Shown piece after piece: positions 36,601 to 48,600 of a DNA stretch of 64,000 nt. A program made the position numbers and the translations under genes. The notes beneath the pieces are model-generated. The model searched no databases and was not told the DNA's origin. It was given only the letters and a program-made list of their open reading frames with translations. The first letter of the stretch is position 1, and each line of letters begins with the position of its first letter. Source of the stretch: Sinohyriopsis cumingii (lineage: Eukaryota > Mollusca > Bivalvia > Unionida > Unionidae); assembly GCA_028554795.2 (NCBI GenBank), contig CM068842.1, forward strand, positions 49,373,574 through 49,437,573. Direction: 5' to 3'.

Positions 36601-39600
36601 TAATACATGGCTTGCAGTGAGACTGTTATTTAATAATGTTATTGTGTAATATTACCTGTGAAACTATAGATGGATGTTATCATACTAATCAATTTTAATG
36701 TTATGTGATAAATTATATTTCTGAATTAAGAGGAGGCTGGATGTAGTCAACAGTCAGCACATGTGGATCCTGTGGTTTCTTCCGTGAATCCTGCCTATAT
36801 TCCCTTGGAGAAAAAGATGCTGGTTGAAAATTATGAGAAAGACGAGGAAGCTGGATGTAGCCAACAGTCAGCACATGTGGATCCTGTGGTTTCTTCTGTG
36901 AATCCTGCCTATATTCCCTTGGAGAAAAAGATGCTGGTTGAAAAGGATGAGAGAAACAAGGACTGGAAACATATTCAAAACCATGATATTATACTGATGC
37001 CAGACAAGTGGGAATTTCCATGGGTAGGTACCTCAAAACTAAATTATACCAGAAGAATGGTAATTTCCCTGGATAGGTGCCTCAAAACTAAATTCCATCA
37101 GATGAGTTGAAATTTTCCTAGATAGGTGCCTCAGAATTGAATTCCATCAGATGCGTGGGAGTTTCCCTGACGAGGTGCCAGAAAACTAAAATCCACATAA
37201 TTATTCAGTAGAAAGTTTTCTTTGGTTTTATTATATCAGGATCAACTGGCAATTAATTTTGGGGAGAGGTAGAGTGGAGCACTTATTTTCAACACATAAT
37301 AGCACTGTTGTACCTGAAATTGCAGACTTTGTATCTGTCTCAAAGCTGGTTGTGTTAGATTATAATGAGCCAGTAGAATATAAAGGATCTTGTAGATTCA
37401 CTTGAGGACCAGTGAATACATTGTATATTTTAGTTTGTGTGTGTTTTAACATTTGTGTATGTAACATTCAGTATGCCACATACTTGGCATTCAGTATGCA
37501 CACATACAAGGCATTCAACATGCACACATACAAGGCATTCAGCATGCACACATACAAGGCATTCAGCATGCACACATACAAGGCATTCAACATGCACACA
37601 TACAAGGCATTCAACATGCACACATACAAGGCATTCAGTATGCACACATACAAGGCATTCAACATGCACACATACAAGGCATTCAACATGCACACATACA
37701 AGGCATTCACCATGCACACATACAAGGCATTCAACATGCACACATACAAGGCATTCAACATGCACAAATACAAGCCATTCAATATGCACACACAAGTCAT
37801 TCAACATGCACACATACAAGGCATTCAGCATGCACACATAAAAGTCATTCAGCTTGCACACATACAAGGCATTCAACATGCACACATACAAGGCATTCAG
37901 CATGCACACATAAAAGTCATTCAGCATGCACACATACAAGGACAAGGCATTCAACATGCACACATAAAAGGCATTCAACATGCACACATACAAGGCATTA
38001 AGCATGCACACATACAAGGACAAGGCATTCATCATGCACACATACAAGGACAAGGCATTCAACATGCACACATACAAGGCATTCAACATGCACACATACA
38101 AGGCATTCAACATGCACACATAAAAGGCATTCAACATGCACACATAAAAGGCATTCAACATGCACACATACAAGGCATTCAACATGCACACATACAAGGA
38201 CAAGGCATTCAACATGCACACATACAAGGACAAGGCATTCAACATGCACACATACAAGGACAAGGCATTCAACATGCACACATACAAGGCATTCAGCATG
38301 CACACATACAAGGACAAGGCATTCAACATGCACACATACAAGGACAAGGTATTCAACATGCACACATACAAGGACAAGGCATTCAACATGCACACATACA
38401 AGGACAAGGCATTCAACATGCACACATACAAGGACAAGGCATTCGACATGCACACATACAAGGCATTCAGCATGCACACATACAAGGCATTCAGCATGCA
38501 CACATACAAGGCATTCAACATGCACACATACAAGGCATTCAACATGCACACATAAAAGGCATTCAACATGCACACATACAAGGACAAGGCATTCAACATG
38601 CACACATACAAGGACAAGGCATTCAACATGCACACATACAAGGCATTCAGCATGCACACATACAAGGACAAGGCATTCAACATGCACACATACAAGGCAT
38701 TCAGCATGCACACATACAAGGACAAGGCATTCAGCATGCACACATACAAGGACAAGGCATTCAACATGCACACACACAAGGCATTCAGCATGCACACATA
38801 CAAGGACAAGGCATTCAACATGCACACATACAAGGCATTCAGCATGCACACATACAAGGACAAGGCATTCAGCATGCACACATACAAGGACAAGGCATTC
38901 AACATGCACACATACAAGGACAAGGCATTCAGCATGCACACATACAAGACATCCAAAATGCTACAAAACAAAGCATTCAGCATACACACATACAAGACAT
39001 TCAGCATGCACACATACAAGGCATTCAACATGCACACATACAAGGCAAACATCAACACATACAAGCCATTCAACATGCACACTGTTATGTATATTTAATT
39101 TAATTATTTGTTTGTTAGTTATTTAATTTTTTTAATTCTATTTCATGCTATTGTAATGTAACTTTGTTTACTGGATTTGATATTGTCTAGAACAGAGTTC
39201 AGTTCTGATTGTTTTTTTAATATATTTTTGACAAATAATGGAGACTTTGTATCTAATGCTGACATAGTTCCTGATCTTGTTTCAAAATCAGTGGCAGTTT
39301 TGGTAAACAACTTTTTATATATATTTTGTTATATTCTTTCACAGAGTAAGAATTGTTAAGTTTAGCAAAGGTTATACCTGGACTAAGTGATAATTTTCAT
39401 GAACAAACTTTCATTTCTTCTGGAGGGGCTCCGAGTGGTCAAGTGGTCTAAAGTGCTGTCAGTTATGGATCCATGCCATCTCACCTCTGTGTGGGTTCGA
39501 GTCTAGGATTCAGCTAATGTGGGTATGTGAGAAAGCTTGCCAGTAGCTTCTCATGGGTTGGTGGTTCTTCCTGGGGTTTTCCCGGGTTCTTCCTCCACCA

Positions 39601-42600
39601 TTAATACTGGCCGCCATGCATAGCCTATTATGTGCTGCAAAATGGCATTAAACCTCACAACAATCAATCACTTCATTTCTTCTGGAAGGTTGATCTCTTG
39701 ACCCCTGTCCGGGATTCTGTTTTGCGTCTTAAGTTAGCTTTCATTCAGGACATTTTATTACAAGGATTTTTTGTTGTATTGTTGGATTATTTTTAGATTT
39801 GATTCATAAAACCATAAGTCCTTTTTTTCTCATTTTTCACTTGATATTCTAAGGAAATAAATTATTTGTTAAATTTTACAAAGCTTGTTGTCGTCACTTT
39901 TTTCCTGTTACCTTTTGTCAGAGCCTAGACACGTTACACACATGTACAATGCATTCAGCAAGCACACATACAAGGCATTCAACACGCCCACATACAAGGC
40001 ATTCAACATGCACACATGCAAGACATTCAACATGCACACACAAGGCAATCATGCACACATTCAAGGCATTTAACATGCCCACATGCACACATAATATAAA
40101 CATGCAGACATACAAGGTATTCATCATGCCACATAAAAGACATTCAATATGCCACATACAAGACATTCAACACACAAAGCAATCATGCACACATACAAGG
40201 CATTCAACATGTCCACACATCCAAGACATTCAACACACAAGGCAATCATGCACACATACAAGGCATTCAACACACCCACATACAAGGCATTCAACGTGTA
40301 CACATCCAAGACATTCAACACAAGGCAATCATGCACACATACAAGGCATTCAACATGTCCACACATACAAGGCATTCAACATGTCCACACATACAAGGCA
40401 TTCAACATGTCCACACATACAAGGCATTCAGCGTGTGCACACATAAATGGCATTCAGAATGTATACACATACATGGCATGCAACATGTGCACACATACAA
40501 GGCATTCATAAATCATGAAAATAATAGAGAATGTTGATCTTTTGTTTTCAACTGAGGAATTTTTTGAGGAAATGGATTGCTTCCTTTTGCACCAACTTAA
40601 TTACTAGCCCAACATAACTCTTTACCTCCAAGTGCCTATCACTGTACTGCACGTCAGTTTACATTTCTCTTTACTTGTACAGTGTGCTATAAATAGATCA
40701 GCTTACCATCAGTGTACAGTATCTCATTATGGCTAGGAGAAAATGCATCTCAATATATGCATATTTAAAGCTATCAAATTCATTTTTAGTAATGATTTTG
40801 TTCTTTTAACTAAAAATACAAAATGAAAAGCCCTAACATTATTGCTTGTACATCAAGCAGTGAATTTCCAGTTAGTGTGCTATAATTAGATTCTACTCGG
40901 TGTTGAACTTCGAGATCAGTGATCATTGCCATTGCCTTATCAGCTGTTTGGGCTTGTTGGATCATTGCCATTGCCTAATCAGCTGCTTGGGCTTGTTCTA
41001 GGGGTGCAAGGCTGTGAGTCAAAAGTCATCTTGATCTCAAAACTTGGGGTCAGACTGAGCAAAAAACAAACTTTGGTTCAAAACTGAGGGTAAAATAACA
41101 AATTTGGGGGTCTCTGACACACAAATGAGGGTAAAGGGAAACACTACTTGTTGGATCACTGCCATTGCCTGCCTTATCAGCTGTTTGGGCTTGTTGGATC
41201 ACTGCCATTGCCTCGTCAGCTGTTTGGGCTTGTTTTATCATTGCTATTGCCTCATCAGCTGTTTGGGCTTGTTGTATCATTGCCATTGCCTCATCAGCTG
41301 TTTGGGCTTGTTGGATCATTGCCATTGCCTCATCGGCTGTTTCAGCTTGTTGGATCACTGCCATTGCCTCATCAGCTATTTTGGTCTTGTTGGATCATTC
41401 ATATTGCCTTAGCTGTTTGGGCTTGTTGGATCATTGCCATTGCCTTATCAGCTTTTTGGGCTTGTTGGATCACTGCCATTGCCTTATCAGCTTTTTGGGC
41501 TTGTTGGATCACTGCCATTGCCTCATCTGCTGTTTGGGCTTGTTGGATCACTGCCATTGCCTCATCAGCTGTTTGGGCTTGTTGGATCATTGCCATTGCC
41601 TCATCTGCTGTTTGGGCTTGTTGGATCACTGCCATTGCCTCATCAGCTGTTTGGGCTTGTTGGATCATTGCCATTGCCTCATCAGCTGTTTGGGCTTGTT
41701 GGATCATTGTCATTGTTATGTAAACTAAATGGACTTTATTGGACCAATGTCATTGTTATGTAAATTAATTGGACTTTATTGGACCAAGGTCATTGCTATG
41801 TAAACTAAATGGACTTTATTGGACCAATGTCATTGTTATGTAAATAAATTGGACTTTATTGGACCAGTGTCTTTGTTATGTAAACTAAATGGACTTTATT
41901 GGACCAATGTCATTGCTATGTAAATTAATTGGACTTTATTGGACCAATGTCATTGCTATGTAAACTAATTGGACTTTATTGGACCAATGTCATTGCTATG
42001 TAAATTAATTGGACTTTATTGGACCAATGTCATTGCTATGTAAACTTGGGCTTGTTTGATAACTATTAAGAATATTGGTAAATGAATATAGTTTTGGGTG
42101 TCCAGTAGTCAAAGTAGGACATTGACCCTGACAGTTATGATGGGAGAGGGGCGGGATATGTCTCCCACCCACCCCACATTGTACATTGTAGGACTATGGG
42201 TCAAGTTGTTAAAATCTTAGTTTTTGAACCCCCTTCCTCCTAGTGTTTATATCCTTTTAATTTCATTTGTAACCAGATGCAGTGAATGTGCCGTTGCACA
42301 ATGTTCTTGGTAGATTGTTAGTTTCCCATCTTTGAAGGGGTCTACATAAGAGATCTACTTTTTTTATAGGGGTCTACATGAGAGATCTACTGCTCCGGTG
42401 GCCTAGTGATTAGAGCGTCCGCCTCAGTTGAGGGAGGTTGTTAGTTCGGTCTCCAGCCGAGTCATACCAAAGACTTACATAAATGGTACTACCAGCTGCC
42501 TCGCTTGGCGCTCAGCTTTAGAGGTTAGTGTTAGGACTGGTCTGCCTGTTGTCAGGATAATGTAACCAGGTGGGACATCATGCTACATGTCTGCAGCATG

Positions 42601-45600
42601 ATGCCCCAATGCTAGACATCACTAATAAACTGCCACACTGCAGACATCTTAGTGATATGACTGAAAAATTGTTAAAGAGTTTTTAAAAAGTCCAAATCAC
42701 ACACACACACACACATAAGAGATCTTGAGGGGCCAAGTGGTCTAAAGCGCTCACCGTTATGGATCACTGCCATCTCACCTGTCTGCGTCGGTTCGAGTCT
42801 CGGATTCGGCTAATGTGGTTATGTGAGAAAGCTTGCCAGTAGCTTCTCATGGGTCAGTGGTTCTTTCCGGGGGTTTTCCGGGTTCTTCCTCCACCATTAA
42901 TACTGGCCACCATGTATAGCCTATCTTCTGCTGGAAAATGGCATTAAGCCCTACACCAACTACAACAACATAAGAGATCTTGCTATTTTGAAGGGGTGTA
43001 CATAAAAGATCTTACTCTTTGTGAGATTTAATTCATTTTTGTTTATGTTTGCCCTTCCTCTTTGTGAGATTTAATTCAGTTTAGTTTGTGATCATCTTGC
43101 TGTTCAAATGGCAAGTGACTCAAATTTAGTTAGTTCATTTGAAATGCTTGATAATTCAGCTTGTGAAATATTGTATACTTCATAAGGAAAATTAGATATT
43201 GTTGGGTAAGGGTGTGATATGTATATGATATGGCAAATATGGGGAAAAGTTTAAGAATTCAGCCATTTCAGACAACAGTTGCCTGCAGATGATAGGATGC
43301 ACAACAGACCTAAACCACATGTAACAGTGTTTCCAGGTTGGGATGAAAAAAGAGAACGATTTATTTTCAGAAAAATCTGTTTCAGTGTGTATATTAGCTA
43401 CTTTGCACATAATGACTGTATTAATAGATGTTGATATAAAGTTGTTCTCCATACAATTTATACATAAAATAAATCCAGTTCAACCTGATCACATGGTTAT
43501 GTTCAGACCAATCAAAATTTTCATTACATTTATAAACTAATGCAATTATTTTGATTTTTTTTGGTATGCTGTATTTATAGGACAGTCTGGTTTAATTAAT
43601 GGACTTCAATATAAACACTAGATTAATGAAACTGAGAAATGGATGATGACTGAGTAAATCATTCTTATGGCATCATATCAGCATGTAAACATATAATACA
43701 CTAAGTTGTTTTTATATTTATTTAAAAATAGATGTCTCATAAACTGTAACAAAATGCTTATAAACTGTATGACATCATAAAATATATAACATGTTACAAG
43801 GTTGTTCATTTTGTTTTATAAGGTACTTTTTTATACTTAATAGGATAGATCATCAATTTATTAGATATAAAGTTTATAAGATATCATATACTTTATAAGA
43901 TACCATATACTTTATAAGATACCATATACTTTATAAGATAACACACACTTTATAAGATATCATGTACTTCATAAGATATACACTTTATAAGATATCATTT
44001 GCTTTATAAGATGTACATTTTATAGTATATCTTACACTTTGAAACATATCCTAAACTTTATAAGATATAAACTTTATAAAATTTTAAACTTTATAAGATA
44101 TCATAAACTTTATAAGTTATATACTTTATAAGATATCATGGACTTTATAAGATAACATATACTTTATAAGATATCATATACATTTAAAGATACGATATAC
44201 TGTGCAAGATATAAACTTTACAAGATATCATATACTTTATATATAAACTTTATTACAAATTTAATTAAGATATGAAGTTTATATTTTGTATAGATATCTT
44301 ATGAAAAGTACAAGAAGTCTGCAAAAACGAACAAGATATCTAAAACAATTTTCAATATGCTTGAGATCTTGTAAACAATGAGATATAAATAAACTATGAG
44401 AAATAATGTAAACAATATGAGATATAATGTAAACAATATGAGACATCTTTTATACCATATGATACATCTTATTAACTTTACAAGTTTATAACATACCATA
44501 AAGTTTGTAAGATATCTTTTGAATTTTATAAAATAGCTTGTAAAATAAATATCTTGAAAACAGATTTAATTTAGATATTTTATAAAGTATATAAGATATC
44601 TGTAAGTATGTAAGATATAAGTTTGAGATATTTTATAACGCTTATAAAATATCTTGTATAGTTTATGAGATATATATATTTTGGAATAAACAGTAACTTG
44701 GATTTACAGGTGTCACATAAATTAAACTAGACTATTGTTCTGCAGTCTCTATTATTGTTTTCCTATTTCAGTATGCTATATGGGATCTGGCATTCCATAT
44801 GATACCACTGTGTAGAGTGGACCCTGATCTAACCAAACAGCAGCTGCTTCTAATGCTCTCTGATACTTATATGCACCCTTCTGGACAGGTAAAGGCATCA
44901 CTTCACTAATTAAGTTCCTTCTGGGCAGGTAAAGGCATCACTTCACTAATTAAGTTTGATACATAGATATATCCTTCTGGACAGGTAAAGGCATCACTTC
45001 ACTAATTAAGTCCCTTCTGGGCAGAAAAAAGGCAGACATACTTGTACCCTTCTAGACAGGTAAAGGCAGACATACTTGTACCCTTCTAGACAGTTAAAGG
45101 CAGACATACTTGTACCCTTCTGGACAGTTAAAGGCAGACATACTTGTATCCTTCTGGACAGTTAAAGGCAGACATACTTGATCCCTTCTGGACAGGTAAA
45201 GGCATCAGTTCCTTATATATTTCCATAATTTGTTGACATTTTGGATGATATCCAGTGCATTAGTTCAGATGGACTATGACTATCTTACTGTGGTTCAAGT
45301 CCTACTTGGTCAACAGGACACAAACTGTGTCTGCAAAGGAAATACACTCCAGCCCATTTAATCTAGGTTGTGGTGTTCCACAGGGGTCTGTTCTTGTAGA
45401 GGTGCATTTCTGATGTGAAATCATGGATGACATGTAACAAAGCTGCAGATGAATGATGATAAAACTGAGGCCATTCTGATCACAACACAAAAATTTTCTC
45501 AGTCATATCCTTTACCTCAAACAATAAATGTCAGCAACACCAACATTAAATTCACAGTCATTACGAAACCTAGGTGTTACTCTGGACAGTACTCCCACAT

Positions 45601-48600
45601 TGCACCAATATGTCATGAACATATGCAAGGCTGCATATCTTGAGCTGAGACGCATCAGCTCAATTCTCAAATATCTTTCAGTTGATGCCACTGAAACTTG
45701 TGTTCATTTGTACTTTCAAGAGTGGACTATTGTAACTCATTTCTGTCTGGTTCATCTCAATTTCTACTCCAGAAACTTCAAAAAGTTCAAAGCCCAGCTG
45801 CTCAGATCATACTTAGAGTACCACGATCAGAGCTCACCTCCCCGCTGCTCTGTACCCTACACTGGCTATCCAGTCGATCCAGAATCAAACACAAATTTGT
45901 TCTGTTATACGTTTCACTGATGGACTCCATACCTATCTGACCTCACCCATGTGAACACACCAGCAAGATACTTAACACTCCTCTTCTGATAATCATATAC
46001 TCATTATTCCCACCATGAAAACAAATTCATATGGATAACATTCATTTTCATACCAGGGCCCTGTAATGTGGAATGAATTGCCAACTGAACTTAGACACAA
46101 TGACAGTGATCCCATTCTTAAAATTCACTTATTTCAACTGCAAGAATTTAAAGACCTAATAAAGTGTTCTACCTTAAATATTTTCAGCATGTTTTTTATG
46201 TTTTCTAATTTCATGGTGTTAGTTTTTTTGTAATCATATGCTTTTTTATACTTATAGGTGTTGTCTAATGTTGTAAAGCACTTAGAGCTTCTAAATTTTA
46301 GGTGCTATACAAAGTCCTCATTATTATTATTATTATTATTTCATTATAAAAACTGTCTGCATTTTCCAAAGTTAAAAAAAACAACAACAAAGAAGATAAT
46401 AAGCATGATTTGGCAACAGTATTATCATTATTTATCATAGTGACTTTACAATGACTTTGAGATATACTTCCATGATGCTTTTGTTTTCTGTTGTTTGAAA
46501 GGGCCATTATATTTCATGTTGATGAAGTTCAAAATATCTCTTTCTTACACACGTACTGCATTTAGCTTCCAGGGTGTGAGTTTAATTTTGCTGATACTAA
46601 CCCCCCTCTGATACCCTGGGCATGTCTTGATGTGTACAAGCGAACTGGCAGCTCTGACACAAAGTTCTTGAAAACTTGTTTCCACCGACTGAACTTCAAT
46701 TTCTCTTGGTAAGATGAAAATAATGTATATCTTTCTTCCACTCGTCATTCTGGTTTTTAGTATATTATTTTTCGATGATCTTTGCTATTGACAAAATTGT
46801 TCTTAAATGAAAACTTTGCTTTTTCAGATAGAAAAGTTGATGTGAGTAGGTAAAGATGTTCATTTTTACAATCAATGATGAATTGATAAAGGCGAACATT
46901 TTGTAATGGGCTGTTTTTCTTTTTTAAAAATTTATATCTTCATGCTGGTCATGCCACACAAAAAATATTGGTGAAGCTCAGATGCATCCCAAATGGAATG
47001 GCACTTTTTGTCAGACTAAGTCATTGTGATCTATATTTCAGATTATATTGTCTTCACGTAGCTTAGCATTAAAGTTTTTAAATGCTTTGCTGGCAAGGAC
47101 TTGTGGATCCAATGGCAGTTGTCTTCATTTTTTAATGGGTTCAGTTTCCATAACTTTTTGCCTCTCATGGCATGAGATCTGGTTGATGCCCTTCGTGGCA
47201 TTAGATTTGGTTCAAGACTATCGTTGCATGAGATTTGGTTCATGCCTGTCATGACACGAGATTTCGTTGATATTAATATGAATATCTTACTGTTCTTTAC
47301 TGCTTAAACAAAAAAGATCATTGTTGTGACATTGAATTTAAAATGGATACATGAATTTTAATATATTGCATATAAACTTGGCTCAGTGGAATAATCTAAG
47401 ACTGTGATCCGTATGCTCGTTTTTCACATTGCCTTTTGACTGTGCGCACTCTTGTACTTAATTTAAGTTTGCATTATCAAACTGATTTTTTTTTTAATGT
47501 TTCAAACAGTTTTTGTTTCTTTACTTATAATGATATGTGCAGGTGGATAAACAAGAAAGAAGATGGGACTAGTGGACTGTTCACAGGAGGGTTCTTGGGA
47601 CTGGATAATATCAGTGTGTTGGACAGATCAGCAAAGATACCAGGATACACTCTGCTTCAGGTTATTTTTTTTAAAAAGAAGAAAGAAAAACAAAATCTGG
47701 ACTTTGTGTTCTAATTTATTGTTAATGGGTATTAATACATTTCATATAAGATTATTTGGTAACAAGATTTTTTAATTTATTTATTCAATTAAATTGCATT
47801 CAAAAGTGTAGTGACAGCATTTTGAAGTATTTTTGGATGCTTCAGATATTATGTGTTACTATTCATATTGTCATTTGTGAAACAATAGTTTTATTATACA
47901 AGAGCACTGTGAAAAAATTACATTGTAGGTTTACATATCTACTTAACACAGTAGTCACAGGACAATACAAAACAAAGACTCCTTGGAGCATAATGCAAGT
48001 CTTTGAGTTCTTCTTGTGTTTATGTTTTGTGTTAAGTCCCTTGACATTACAGAGTCTTAAGGAATTCTCAGATCACTTGGATCTGGTGGTTTCTAATACA
48101 ATTGGGTCATTAATATAAAATATACTGCATGTATCAGAAAATTCCATAATTTTGTTCTGTTTACATCATAGAAAATTGGAAGAATAAGGAGACATAAGGT
48201 CTGAGTTTATTTACTTAACAGGATTTTTGGATCTTCAAATACAAAATTTTGTACGCAGAGTAAACAAAGCTCAAGTTACCACTTTATTTAGCTGCTTATG
48301 CGCAGATGATTAAGGAATTATGATGTCTGCATATCACAGATGTGTTGAAGAACATGGCTCTGTTGTTGATGCATGTTTTTTGTATTGGTTGAACAGGGAA
48401 TTATGTTAGGTTTGATAACATCATGGACCTTGCCACCATTGTGGAATGTCTGAATTGAGAAGTCAAAGATTGGAATTTACCACTAAGGTGCCATTAGATG
48501 GTGATCACAAGGTACTATTGTGTCTAAACAACTTATCAGCATAGTCTTTCCAAGCTGTTGGACCATTTGGGGACTACATCACATGCTTTTTTTTGCCTGT

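Larger units (their letters stand above)
33180..36730 (+). other. Intron 8
   Basis: Dominated by the 47-bp array at 33688-34990 and the 19-bp array at 36125-36340; a (CA)n run at 35190-35213; a small tandem (TTTGACAAAACATTTCAA) at 35815-35910. No transposon recognised. Confidence 0.8.
37024..44771 (+). other. Intron 9 (7.7 kb)
   Basis: Almost wholly repeats: donor-derived 49-bp array, 24/30-bp array split by a candidate solo LTR, 39-bp and 40-bp arrays, two adjacent SINEs at 42389-42967, and a 20-bp AT-rich array at 43860-44690. No gene seen. Confidence 0.85.

Noticed and set aside
37412-39103. 563-codon + strand frame and a 550-codon minus frame
   Set aside because: Both arise from a 24/30-bp tandem array whose unit lengths are multiples of three; the sequence lies inside intron 9 and encodes only a repeat.
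41050-41763. Frames of up to 191 codons on both strands
   Set aside because: Produced by the 39-bp array.
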